A DNA stretch of 47,905 nucleotides, taken from positions 1 to 47,905 of the forward strand of contig JBBHKE010001084.1 of the NCBI GenBank assembly GCA_037447655.1, in the 5' to 3' direction. Below, one piece after another: positions 31,335-41,937 of this stretch. How positions within the stretch are numbered: the stretch's first letter is position 1; every line of letters begins with the position of its first letter. Position numbers and translations under genes: made by a program. The DNA is from Zygnema cylindricum (Eukaryota > Streptophyta > Zygnematophyceae > Zygnematales > Zygnemataceae). The notes under the pieces were generated by a model. It saw only the letters and a list, made by a program, of their open reading frames with translations, was not told the DNA's origin and did not search any database.

Positions 31335-32989
31335 GAACAACACCAAAGAGATTAACCGCTACGAGACTTGGTGGTGTGAATGAGGAATTTGCCGGATTTG
31401 CATATTGTTTTCTTACGGAAGAGGAGGAGCCGCAGAGTTTTCAAGAGGCGATTACGTGTGCCGAAGCACAAAAATGGAGGGCGGCTATGGACGACGAAAT
31501 GAGGAGTCTCTATGACAATGACACGTGGGAACTCGTCCCAAGACCGGAGGGGAAAAATATTGTCGGTTGCAAATGGGTCTACAAAATTAAGAGGAAGGCG
31601 GACGGGACCGTGGAGCGTTACAAAGCCCGTTTAGTCGCGAAGGGATATTCCCAAAAGGAGGGGATTGACTACAATGAAACTTTTGCACCGGTTGTGAAAT
31701 TTTCAAGCTTAAGGAGTTTGGTCGCGATTGCCGCATTGGAGGGCATGAAGATGCATCAAATGGACGTGAAGACGGCGTTCCTCAATGGAGAGCTTGACGA
31801 GGAAATTTATATGGAGCAACCGGAAGGCATGGTGAAGAAGGGAGAGGAGGACCTTGTGTGCAAGTTAAAGAAGCCTCTCTATGGTCTTAAACAAGGACCA
31901 CGGTGTTGGAATCACCGTATCGACGGTGAAATGAAAAAGGAAGGCTTTGAGAGATTTGAGACGGATAGAGCGGTGTATAAGCGTGGAGTAGGAAAATCTC
32001 TCACAATTGTGTCTATCTATGTGGATGATGTGAACATCTTTGGTTATCTCGATGATGAAATTTTGAAAGTTAAAAGGTTTCTCAAAAGTAAGTTTGAAAT
32101 GAGTGATTTAGGAGAAACTAATTATTTGTTGGGAATTAAAGTGGATATTGATAAAGAGAAAGGCGAGGTGACCATGCACCAAGAGAAGTACGCGAGAGAA
32201 GTCCTCAAGCGATTTAATATGGAGAATTGCAAGCCGGTGAGCACACCAATGGACACGGGGCTGAAGCTCACGAAAAATATGTGTCCAACGAACGAGGACG
32301 AAAGGGAGCAAATGAAGGAAGTACCGTATCGAGAAGCGGTCGGGAGCTTGATGTATTTGATGGTAGCAACGAGACCGGATTTGGCTGCGGCGGTTGGGAG
32401 TGTTTCCCAATTCATGGAGAATCCGGGAATTATACATTGGCAAGCCGTGAAAAGAATTTTGCGTTACCTCAAAGGAACGGTGAATTTCGGTTTAAAATTC
32501 AAGAGAGGAGAATCCGTAGAATTCACCGGATATGTCGACTCAGATTGGGGAGGCGACGAAGACACACGGCGAAGCACGACCGGATATGTTTTTACATGCG
32601 GAGGCGCAGCAATAAGTTGGAGCTCCCGAAGACAAAGGACGGTTGCCCTATCGAGCACGGAAGCCGAATATATGGCAGCAACACACGCTACGAAGGAAGC
32701 CATATGGTTAAGGGCGTTCTTTAAAGAGGCGGGATTCGAGCAAGGAACAACGGTGATATACTCGGATAATCAAGGAAGTATTGCTCTCATGAAAAATCCC
32801 GTTTATCATGCTCGCACAAAGCATATTGACATTCAATTTCATTTTGTTAGAGAATATGTTGAAAGTAAAGAGATAAAATTTGAGTATGTGCATACGAGCA
32901 TGCAAGCGGCGGATAGTTTGACAAAGGCAATCTCAAGAGAGAAAGTAAATTTGTGTAATGAGTTATTTGGACTTGTAAGTCATCATTGA
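31190..32989 (+). pseudogene. Element F unit 2, RT-RNase H part, separated by the frameshift
   Basis: Open from an internal ATG at 31190 to the normal pol stop at 32989. RT YVDDV and RNase H SSTEAEYMAA are intact. Substitutions against unit 1 include Lys/Glu at the NEEFAGFAY block, Met/Lys at EGMKMHQMD and Arg/Ser at GSVSQFME. The normal product would be a fusion to integrase, so this unit is disabled unless complemented. Confidence 0.85.
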
Positions 32990-33003
32990 ACTAACTAATG
33001 ATT

Positions 33004-33012
33004 AAGAGGGGG
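33004..33012 (+). other. Polypurine tract of F, unit 2
   Basis: AAGAGGGGG immediately upstream of LTR3. Confidence 0.85.
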
Positions 33013-33799
33013 TGTTGAGAAAGTAATCCTAAGTTAGTTCAGAAGATAGTGCATTAAAGGGAGAGAGCGCAGTGGCGCAATGGAGAAGCACAGTGCAGAA
33101 GTGCAAAGTGGAATAACTTTTTTGTTAAATATTTAAATCGAGCACGCGTCCAAACGATATTTATCTACAGAGAAAGAGCTTTCGAACGAGCTATAGAAAG
33201 CAAGATTTGGATACGTAGATCAAAAGTTACAGGCGTGCAAAGAAGAAGCTTCTAGAAGGTTCCACAGGAAACGGTATGGACTTTTCCGAGGTGGTTCCTA
33301 AGTGTTTCCTTGGAGTTTCGGGGACATGTCTAGTAGGTTCTTGTGACGTGGAGAGCCACGAGTTTCGGGGACATGTCTAGTAGGTTCTTGTGACGTGGAG
33401 AGCCACGAGAAGGACACTTGTCAATAAGTTAGAGCTAGAAATGTCTAGAATGTCTAGAAGGGTAGAGTAGAAAAGATTATATATGAAGTAGGAGAAGTAG
33501 ACAAATATATACAATTGGAGAATTGGTTGTGACCATAGCTGAAGAGATAGTAAGAGTCCCTATAGTGAGAAAGCATTGTAACTCTGTGTGAGTTGAGATA
33601 CAAAGATAAGTGAAGCCTTGTAAAGAGAACTTGGAGATAATAAAGTGATTCTTCTTGTGAGGAAAATTTGAGCAAGTGTGCTTTTACTTTGTGAGTGAAT
33701 TCTTTGTGGCTTCGGAAGATTCTTGAGTGACCTGTGAGAGAGTTTTTGCTTTGTGAAGCTAGATTGTTGCAAGATGAGTGAGGCCCACAAAATTCAACA
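33013..33799 (+). repeat. LTR3 of element F
   Basis: 787 bp, TGTTGAG..TTCAACA, identical by eye to LTR2. It is followed by the second GTGCA (33800-33804) and then by relic D RNase H. Confidence 0.95.
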
Positions 33800-33804
33800 G
33801 TGCA
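33800..33804. repeat. Target-site duplication of F, right (GTGCA)
   Basis: Matches 23489-23493. Confidence 0.9.
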
Positions 33805-34040
33805 AATATTATTTTGTGATAATCATGCAGCAATCGCTATTGTTGCAAATCCTAAATATCATTTTAAAGCCAAAGACATGGACATTAGAGCTTTGTTAGA
33901 GAGAAGGTAGAAAAAAAAAATCAGTTTAGAGTACAAACCAGATAGCGAGATGGTAGCAGATATGATGACCAAACCTGCGCCTTCCCTTAAGCTATTTTTT
34001 TGCTGGGAGAAGTGTGGTCTGAAATTAAAGAGTGACTAGA
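33805..34040 (+). pseudogene. Relic D RNase H, C-terminal part
   Basis: Continues the D frame after F: FCDNHAAIAIVANPKYHFKA, then a stop, ..LEYKPDSEMVADMMTKPAPS.. and a terminal stop at about 34038. These are the usual C-terminal RNase H blocks (catalytic Asp in the CDN motif, DMMTK). Confidence 0.8.
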
Positions 34041-34052
34041 AAATATAGAGAG

Positions 34053-35115
34053 TGTAGAAATTAATCGTTATCTTTAGAATTTTCTAGGTCTAAAATGAAA
34101 GGCAGAAAAGAAGCCAAGGCAATCTGTCTCTAACTCCTCTCTTCAACTCCCACACTTGTCGTTGTCACTAAAATTTTAAGAGGAAGCTAGAGCCATGGCT
34201 GCCTATGCTGTTTAAAAGATAGAGAGACAGTTGGTATAGTTTGGTATATTTACTAAAATATACTTGACAGATCTAGGATTTGATCCTGGAACTTGCCGTC
34301 CGTCAAGTTAGAAATAGACGGTAGCTTTATCCAATAGTCTGGGATAGGTGCAGAAATATATAGGGTTTGATAAATAATTAAATCTGTACAACTACATGAA
34401 ATCATTTAACGCTGCGAATGAACATGTAACATAGACACAGTTAAAACTTATGTACGGCGTACGGAACTTCCCGAAATAAGTACCGCGTATTTGTTTTGAC
34501 GGCGAAATAAATACCTCGCATTGACTTTCGACGACTAAAACCGAATACCGATCTTAATCGGACGACCACGATAGGCGTCGCGATCACCGAATAGGATTTT
34601 TGGCGTATCTCGGTCAGCGCCACGTGAAGCACCACGTTGCACGACGTCATTGGTTTAAGCTCTCTCCAAAAATTATGGGAACTAATCTGGATATGGCAGA
34701 CATCAACGTTTCGGCCATGTCGTACGATGGCCATACAGAAAGTACATCAGCACTTATACTTTTATGTACTATACACTAATCTTATTGGTGCCGTACTCTA
34801 GTAGTATAAGGTTTAAAGAGGGATTTAGGACTTAGAAATTTTGGTAGGTAGACCATCTCTCCCAAAGAGCTCATGTAGAAAAAGTTCAGCTTTGACCCTT
34901 CATAACTTATTGCTCGTGGAGCAAATTTAGTGATTCTTTTTTCTATCAACTCAAGGGAGTCTTACCTTCACTGGGGTGAAGGTAGTCAGAGTTTTTGTTT
35001 GCGAGGATGGCAATTATTCTTGCTGAAAAACAAAGGGGTTAGGATTATCCTAGAGGCTTCGTGTGAGCTGCCTACTCTGAGGACCTATAGAGGTCTCAGA
35101 GTTGAAATAATGACC
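34053..35115 (+). repeat. 3' LTR of relic D
   Basis: Starts TGTAGAAATTAATC and is collinear with the C LTR (TTTTCTAGGTCT, AGCCATGGCTGCC, GTACGGCGTACGGAAC, CAGAAAGTACATCAGC, GAGGCTTCGTGTGAGCTGCC, GACCTATAGAGGTCTCAGAG). Contains a G-box GCCACGTG (34619-34626). A tRNA-like stretch lies on the minus strand at about 34264-34345. The downstream border is approximate. Confidence 0.75.
34264..34345 (-). other. tRNA-like segment antisense to the D LTR
   Basis: On the minus strand: box-A-like TTGGATAAAGC, then a T-arm CCAGG-ATCAAAT-CCTAG pairing at four of five positions. The equivalent at about 40878-40960 reads CCAGT-ATCAAAT-CCTGG. Degenerate, not a functional tRNA. Confidence 0.5.
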
Positions 35116-35690
35116 AAAGACCTATGGTTTCGGTTGATTATAAACGGATAGAACAGTTAATTGTCCCGCAACTAATTATCGATGTCGCTCGCCATGGTTC
35201 CCACGCACATCGCTCCAAATGGACAAATCATATTGATATCGGTCGAATTCATGAGGCTAATTTGTCAAATTGTCCTCCTCAAACAGACATTGAGGTTGCC
35301 CTTCTTCTTTTCCATAACTTGTAGACTTGCAGTCAACCAGATTTTCCACCTAATTTTAATATCAATGTCTTAGGTTAACCACTCAAGGTTCTTCTTACCT
35401 TAGTTGCATATCCACTTTCAAAAGCATTCTCTAACAACGGTCCATGCTTGTTCAGAAACATTTGTAATGGTGATTTCGAAGAGCCTACCGCTACGGAGGG
35501 GAAACACCTCATGCATTTCGTTCCTAACACAATAGCCGCTTAGTCTTACAGAACGTCAAAGATGCACTTTGATAGGGTGTTTCATGGACCCTCAGTCTTT
35601 GTCTTTTGTTTTAGGTCTAGGGTTTGCAGCTGGTCGCCACTCCTAGACGCATCCGTCTCAACCAGCTAAGGGGGGGATGCATCACTAAGT
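35116..35690. other. Unclassified sequence ending in a purine tract
   Basis: No frame gave a recognised domain. A tract AAGGGGGGGA at 35668-35677, followed by TGCATCAC, resembles a polypurine tract plus LTR start, so this may be the tail of another retroelement. I cannot confirm this from one copy. Confidence 0.35.
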
Positions 35691-35986
35691 AAAATTTGTC
35701 CGCCCCACTCTCAAAAAAACCACATTCCAATTTTTTCTCTTCCCTTCCCCAATCCCTCCAGTTTCACAAATCTCTATCCACAATTTCCTTAACCCTAGCC
35801 ATATGTCATGGTCTATCCTTACATATACGGCTTTCCAATCTAAAATTTCAATGCATAATCCACCTACACCGCATTGGACTGCACACCAATTTGGGTCGTC
35901 ACACCACTCATAAGATGTCGATAGATCTCGAAGATGACGGCCCAATATTTAATCCAGAACATCGTCTGTCGAAAACTTAATGGGAA

Positions 35987-37209
35987 ATGGTGGACAAACG
36001 ATTTGATAAGCTAGAAGAAGTAGTCCTAATCTATCGGTCAGACTCCACATTTGCAGCTTCCACCGTCATGCCACAGAAAAAAGACTCCAAGGGGAATTTT
36101 ACTCAACTTCGAATGTACAGAGATTATCTTGAACTAAATGTTAAGACAATACAAGATCGCCACCCCATGCCTCTCGCCGAGGAAATATTTGATCACCTAG
36201 GCGGGGCGGAGTATTTCATTATCCTTCACCTCTGTCAAGGAATCAATCAAATTGAGATAGAGGAAAAATACGAGCATAAAATAGCCTTTTGGGGTAGCGA
36301 TGGTCGATGGGAGTGGTCCATAATGCCATTCGGACTTAAAAATGCTCCAGCGGTGTTCCAAAAGGTCATGGACTTAGTCCTCAGAGGTTGTAAGTTCCCT
36401 AGGTGTTACATCAATGACCTCATCATTTGCTACTATTAAATAGCACGCAGCTCCCATTGAATGGGTATTTGACTGAATTGAAAAAGATTGGATTGAAGTG
36501 TCATCCTGCGAAATGCACCTTTGGAGCGGGGGGAGTGCCTTACCGCGGCCATTTTATCTCGGCTAAGGGAATCACTCCTTTCGAAGCAAAAGTAGAGGCA
36601 ATCAGTAAATTGTCTGCTCCCACGGACCTCACAAGTCTACATGCTTTTCTCGCACTTGCAAACTATTATCGCAGGTTCGTACCTAATTTCAATGCAATCG
36701 CATCTCCGTTAAACGTCCTTCTCAAGAACGAAGATGGCTTTGTATGGGGCCTCGACCAAATTTATGCATTTCAAAAATTAAAAAATGCCCTCTCGAGTGC
36801 TCTGATTCTGCGTCCCCCCAACCACAAGCTCCCTTTTAGTCTCCAGACACACTTTGGAAAACCCGGTATCGTTGCCATTTTGACACAAAGAGAGTTCAAT
36901 AAGGAAGAATACACCGTTTCTTACGCGAGTAGAAGTAATAATCGTGCTGAATCAATTTATAGTAGATATGAAGGGGAATGTCTAACCGCGGATTGGGGAG
37001 TAATTCACTTTCGCCATTATTTGTACGAAAAGACTTTCACACTTGTAACAGACCATCAGCCGCTACATTGGCTATTGAGTAACGATAAACTTTCCGAGAA
37101 GCTAGCCCGATGGGCTTTAATTTTGCAAGAATATGACGTCAAAATAATTCATCAACCCAATTTGTTAAGCCTAAACACAAACGGAATTTCGCAGTATCGT
37201 TTTTCTTGA
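35987..37209 (+). pseudogene. Relic G reverse transcriptase and RNase H
   Basis: RT blocks: QLRMYRDYLELN, RHPMPLAEEIFDHLGGAEYF, FGLKNAPAVFQKVMD, and the catalytic box as CYINDLI (about 36404-36421), where YxDD is expected, so an Asp is Asn. The earlier catalytic Asp block reads IILHLCQG instead of LDL, so that Asp is His. A frame change at about 36430 leads to LKCHPAKCTFG..YRGHFIS and ANYYRRFVPNF. RNase H (about 36820-37200) has SLQTHFGKPG, again His for Asp, while EGECLTADWGVIHFRHYLY and TDHQPLHWLL are well kept. Confidence 0.8.
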
Positions 37210-37379
37210 ACGACAGATAACAAAGTTCGACAGGATTTCGACGATGACGATGTCCCAGCCATGTCGCCCGATTTTTATCTTACTTGTTGTCTGGCCTCTA
37301 TTCAAAATCCTCGTCCCGCCACAGATCCTTGGCGTGATGGGGCCCTCATTCTTTTTCTATCCGCACAAATGTTCCGATC

Positions 37380-38322
37380 CGGCACTACCGCTGATGAAGA
37401 AGACCGAGTGAAAAAACGAGCCAAGAATTACCTCTGGCTCGGAGGATCTTTAGCTCGTTTGTTGGCGGATGGTAGCTATAAGCACGTCCCACGACTTATT
37501 GAGCGGCTTTCTCTAATTGAACAGATTCAAACCAAGCTTGGTCACTACAGTACCAAACTGTCCTTAAGCCTAGTTGACGCACGATATTGGTGGTCAGGAA
37601 TGCAATCCAATGTGGCAGCAGTTTTGCACAAATGTGCCACCTGCGACCCTCTCCGATCTTTTTTTCTAACCGGCATACAACGCTCCAACAGCTACCCATT
37701 AGGGGTTTATTCTATCGATAGTCAGTCCATCTGGCTAGACCGTTTCCCATATCACCTAAAGATCTCACCTAAAGGGAAACAGTACATCATGATTATGATC
37801 GAAAATTTTAATAAATGGGCAAAAGTCATAGCTCTTCCTCACAAGACAGCCAAGCTAACCACCTCATCCTTTAAAGAACATATTTTTATGCAATATGGTG
37901 CCCCAGCCAAGGTTCTTACGGATCAATGAACATAATTCAGAGAGAATTTCAAGAGATGCTTGATGAGGCTCTCATCGACCATCCTCATACTAGTCACGAT
38001 CATCCGCAGATTGATGGCTTTGCTGAAAGGGACAGTCCGAACTTTTAAGTGTGCTTTGCGTAAGCATTGTTTAGAGAAACCCATTTCAATTTGGGACAAG
38101 TCCCTGGGCTACATTACCATGAAATATTGTATGTCAATTCAAGCAAGTCTAGCAAATTCCAGCACGTATTATATTCTTTTTGGGAGAGAACCTTCGATCG
38201 GTCGCAATATTCAAAAGGTTGTAAGATTTCCCCTTCCGCTTATGTCTCACGCGATCATTTTGGAAGAACTTGTTGTTATGAGAAAACTACTAGTAGTGAA
38301 GATGAAAAAGAGGCAGCAGTAG
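37380..38322 (+). pseudogene. Relic G integrase
   Basis: The H2C2 finger reads KLGHYSTKLSLSLVDARYWW..CATCD (37530-37650). The core follows: SIWLDRFPYHLKISPKGKQY and APAKVLTDQ with a stop at 37927. After a frame change, HPQIDGFAERDSPN is the block around the catalytic Glu (about 38000-38040), then ALRKHCLEKPISIWDKSL. The end near 38366 borders repeat R1 copy b. Confidence 0.75.
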
Positions 38323-38366
38323 TCATTGTAGAACAAATCAAGAGAGGAAGCTTCTACAAAGACTGA

Positions 38367-39204
38367 TGGCAGAATAGCAAATTTGACACATAATAACTTG
38401 CTATCAAAGAATTTTATTGTCCTACAAATCTACCACAGTGTAGATAAGATACAAAGGATCATATACAAAAACTTTCACTAAATTCTGCTCACAAGTCTAA
38501 GAGATATTCAAAGATGAGATTACATAAAACTGAGTGTCCAGTTTTTATATCATTCGTTCCTAAACTCCAAAATTAACTTAGTCCTACCTTGATACTGAAG
38601 CTACACTAAACTGTACGGAGGCATTCCAATCGTACGTCTAACAAACATACTGTGAGTATACCTGTGTACACAAGGCATGTCATAAATCACGTATTCTACA
38701 CTAATCAACTAAATCACTACGGACAATTTTGTTCTAACAAATATTCACACCGACAATCACATCACGAAAAAAGAGAAAAGTTATCGTAATCTAGTGAAGC
38801 CTCGTCAACAGTTGTCGGCGCAGATATCTGGAGTTCCATCACCAAATTCGGCACCGTGGATGTGCTCTCAAGAATCATGTGGTCCTTATCGAATGTATAC
38901 ATGTCCACGGAAGACATACTCAAGCATTCCTCGCAGCAGACGAGGCGTGTCCCTAGTGTGACTGAAACGTGAACTCCTAATTTCACTATCACACTAATTC
39001 TAACAAATACTCAACCGGACTTACCAAAAAATAAACTCAATTTTGAACAACTCTCTCTCTCTCTCTCTCACACAACCCAAAAATAGAGAGGACTAAAGCT
39101 TTCTTAAAACAACATAACTGACCCGTCGTGCTTTGCTTTTCGCTCGTGAAATGCCCATGGTTTTTGATAATCTGTAGATTGCCCTGCATCGGGACACTAT
39201 TCGG
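38367..39204. other. Non-coding stretch with R1 and (CT)n, between two gypsy relics
   Basis: Contains R1 copy b (38576-38768) and a (CT)n microsatellite at about 39051-39069. No supported gene. It may be an insertion that separates the integrase core from the integrase C-terminus at 39205. Confidence 0.45.
38576..38768. repeat. Dispersed repeat R1, copy b
   Basis: Partner of 787-1000, same orientation, with conserved blocks CTTAGTCCT, CGGAGGCAT-CCAA, CGTACGT, GTGAGTATACCTG and CTACACTAA. Confidence 0.55.
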
Positions 39205-39655
39205 TTTGCCACCACCCAGAGCGGCAATTACATGCCGCAAAAATTGCCATGTTGGGTGGGAAACTATGTGAATCTTCGCAGGCGGTCCTTGGACACTCTG
39301 GATATAGATATTTCTGCACAAATCTTACAAAGCATCGAGGTGGATCCGAACGAGATGTTAAGATTACATAGAGCGGACACGCAGACATTCCAGGAGCACT
39401 CGAATAAATGTTCTCCCTGTTATCTGTCGGATTTGTCGTAGGATATGGATCCCATGCGGATGCCAATTAGAGAGGCAACACAATGTACCTTTTGTCACCG
39501 GGTGGACGGAGAAACTGCCATGTTACTTTGCGACCACTGCAGTCAAGATTTTCACATGGATTATTTGGTGCCACCATTGTTGGCAGTTCCCAATGGTCAT
39601 TAGTTCTGTCACGGATGACACGAGCTTCCGATCGTGTTGGCTAGCTTATTTGTAG
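39205..39655 (+). pseudogene. Gypsy integrase C-terminus with PHD finger (relic)
   Basis: First part (39232-39441): CWVGNYVNLRRRSLDTLDID, then EVDPNEMLRL and KCSPCYLSDLS, which fits the SH3-like integrase C-terminal domain of gypsy polyproteins. After one stop the same frame reads a PHD zinc finger: CTFCHRVDGETAMLLCDHCS, QDFH, YLVPPLLAVPNG, a stop where Trp is expected, then FCHG. The Cys/His pattern is mostly kept, but the Cys usually found before VPPL is Tyr. PHD fingers bind histone H3 tails, so in the active ancestor it could have guided integration to chromatin (inference). Confidence 0.65.
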
Positions 39656-39673
39656 GCTAAAGAAATGCAAGGG

Positions 39674-39859
39674 AAATAAAAGGCTCTCCCTCTCGGTTCT
39701 TCACTCACCTTTTTACTTTTCATTGTTCACATTGACATCTCATTTTTTCTCACTTTGTATCATGATCTTGTCACATCTTTTTGCTATGTTTTTTTATCAA
39801 TTCTGTTGCTCAGCTGATTGTGATGCATACATTCTTGTCATTTGGATTTATGCACGACA
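39674..39859 (+). repeat. Direct repeat R2, copy a
   Basis: About 185 bp closely matching 41938-42122: AATAAA-GG-TCTCCCTCTCGGTT..CACTTTGTATCATGATCTTG..GCACGACA. Starts with an AATAAA and is pyrimidine-rich, like an LTR tail or 3' untranslated region. Confidence 0.75.
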
Positions 39860-40675
39860 GCTGTCATGCTGCATCACATCGGTATACTAATACTGGATCT
39901 GGTATCGCAGATTATGACCTGCAGCCACGCTAATCTTGCTCAGTATTTAAATGTGGATTGCGCGTAGGTACGAATGTGTACGTTCGTAGTATAAGCGTCG
40001 CGAATTAAGCAGAGGTATGGAATTATGCGGAATTGAACGGTCGTGTAGCGACGGCGACCGTACATACAATTTTTTGTCGTAGATTTTGGCGTGACGCGAC
40101 GTTGGCCGACCTCGACAAAATTGGACGTACTATTCTGGATTGTGGGAGACTCGCTCTCATTGGCCTAGACTTTGCAACTTTAAGTCGTGAATCCTTGGAG
40201 ATTTACACATTTTCATATAGATTAAAATAGGTTTTAATCCGCGAACCGTGAATTTTGTAACGTAAGCACTTGGTCTTGGCCGCCTATTAGCTGGGACCCA
40301 AAGTAAGCGCAAATCGTACATTTGATACTTTTAGGCTATTGATTTGTTGGAGTTAGTCAGGGGTTAGTACTTAGTCAAAATAGTAAGTTGTGTACTCTTA
40401 TAAATTCAGTGTACAGGAATAAGTTTAAGGAGATTTTGATTTTTTTCTATCGTTTCCTTCTTCCTTTGTTTTCTGTACAAATTATCCAAGTTTACTTTGA
40501 GGCATTTTCTGCCTTTAGCTTGATTAGCGGCTATTCTTTTCCTTTTCCAATTAACAATTTCTGTAAGCCCTACAATTTAATTCACACAAAAAACGCTAAA
40601 GTGCGCAAGGTTTCCTTTCATCAAACTCTTTTGGTTTTGATTCTGCCACAACCGACTTTCTTAGGTTGTGGCTGA
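39860..40675. other. No supported gene
   Basis: A 65-codon frame at 40033-40230 has no recognised domain. A short perfect inverted repeat TACGAA-TGTGTACG-TTCGTA-type lies near 39969-39990. Nothing else identified. Confidence 0.4.
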
Positions 40676-41690
40676 TGTAGAAACTAATGGTTTTCTTTTA
40701 GTATTTTCTAAGTCTTAAGATTGTAAAATAAAAGGCAGAAAGGAAACACTGGCAAGCTGCCTATAACTCCTCTCTCATGTCCTCATATTTGTCGCAGTCA
40801 CTAAAGACTGGAGAGGGAGTTAGAGCCATGGCTGCCCTAGGTTGTCCAAAGAGACAGGTAGAGTTACCGAAAAGGCTTGACGGACCCAGGATTTGATACT
40901 GGTACCAGCCGTCCTTCAAAGTTGCCCGTGGGCGTTAGCTTGGTTCTATAGTGTAGGAACTGTGCACGGATATATAGGGTATGACAACTATTTAAAGATG
41001 GTCAAGTATAGAATTTCATTTAACTCAACGAATGGGTTCTAAAGCATAGATACAAAGTTGTACCTATAGTGCGACCTAAGGTACCGCACGAAATAAATGT
41101 TACGGACATTTATTTCAACGGCAAGTATTAAAGCCGGTTTTGGATCGGACAGCCACGGCGCAAGCCGACATCGCGGAATGGCCACTTTGGCGGTTTGCAG
41201 TCACAGCCACACAATATGATACGTGGCGTTTTCTCATTGGCTCGCGGAATTTCGAGAGAGCATCAAAACAAACGCGGATGTGACAGTGTCGATTTCTAAG
41301 CTATGCCATTCGATGATCCTATAGAAAGTACTCTAGCACTAGTATTTTTCTGTACTGTACAGTAATTTGATTGGTAGAGTACACTAGTAGTAGAGGATTC
41401 AGAGAGGGGTTTAAGACTTAGAAAAATTCAGATAGTCGCCTCTCTCCCAGAGTGCTTCTATACAAAAGGTCATCTTTGACCATTCATAACTTACTGCTCA
41501 AGGGAGCAAATTGCCTATTTTTTTTTGCGGCGGACTCAGGGGAGTCTTGTCTTCACACGAACAAAGTCACGTCAGTCAATTGTCTGCCAAGGTGGTGGTC
41601 AGATTTGTGCAAAGTGACAAGGGGCAAGGCAATTCTAAAGGCTTCGTGTGAGCTGCCTACTCTAAGGACCTATGCATGTCTCAACAGAGT
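40676..41690 (+). repeat. LTR of the B/C/D family (solo or truncated)
   Basis: Starts TGTAGAAACTAATGG and follows the C/D LTRs through AGCCATGGCTGCC, TATAGGGTATGA, TACGTGGC, TAGAAAGTAC and GAGGCTTCGTGTGAGCTGCC to GTCTCAACA near 41686. No gag follows and no target duplication was found (GCTGA before; GAGTT after). The antisense tRNA-like segment is at about 40878-40960 on the minus strand. It may be a solo LTR with degraded ends. Confidence 0.7.
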
Positions 41691-41937
41691 TGTTGCTAAA
41701 CCCTGGTTGATGTATTCTGTGAATTAGGGTTTGACATTATGTTTCGTATTCTCTGTTGTCTTTTTTTGCAGTTATTTGTGGGTTTATTAGAATCCGGTTA
41801 TCTCGGATTCTAGGTAGATTTCCATTGTTGGTTTGTTTTATCTCTCTTTGGTTGTTTTATTTCTTTAAAATCTCAAACCTTACTCATGTAAGGAATATAT
41901 CTTGACCGTGGAGCATAGTGACTATCCATCAGCTTAG
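41691..41937. other. Unassigned sequence
   Basis: Between the LTR and R2 copy b. T-rich, no coding potential seen. It could belong to the same unknown element as R2. Confidence 0.35.

Larger units (their letters stand above)
23494..33799 (+). mobile_element. Ty1/copia element F: tandem LTR-internal-LTR-internal-LTR
   Basis: Three 787-bp LTRs (23494-24280, 28254-29040, 33013-33799) enclose two internal regions of 3973 and 3972 bp, so the repeat period is 4760 and then 4759 bp. A single GTGCA duplication flanks the whole array, which indicates one integration followed by LTR-LTR unequal exchange (or an assembly join of two alleles). Each internal region has its own primer-binding site and polypurine tract. 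F is the youngest element here and its coding regions are visibly more GC-rich than the relics. Confidence 0.95.
21604..35115 (+). mobile_element. Ty1/copia relic D, host of C and F
   Basis: D consists of 21604-23493 and 33805-about 35115, interrupted by element F. It starts inside integrase at the C LTR border and runs through RT and RNase H to a 3' LTR (34053-about 35115). It is the only relic of this group on the plus strand. Its front half is missing from the window. Confidence 0.75.
35980..38366 (+). mobile_element. Ty3/gypsy relic G (RT, RNase H, integrase)
   Basis: The order RT, RNase H, then integrase is diagnostic of Ty3/gypsy. No LTRs could be assigned; 35690-35980 has no assigned function and may be the remainder of the polyprotein. 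Multiple stops and frameshifts, plus lost catalytic residues, make it inactive. Confidence 0.75.

Noticed and set aside
24275-32905. Many open frames of 60-165 codons on the minus strand and in other plus frames across element F
   Set aside because: They lie opposite or out of phase with the intact copia polyprotein, recur identically in both units and show no domain.
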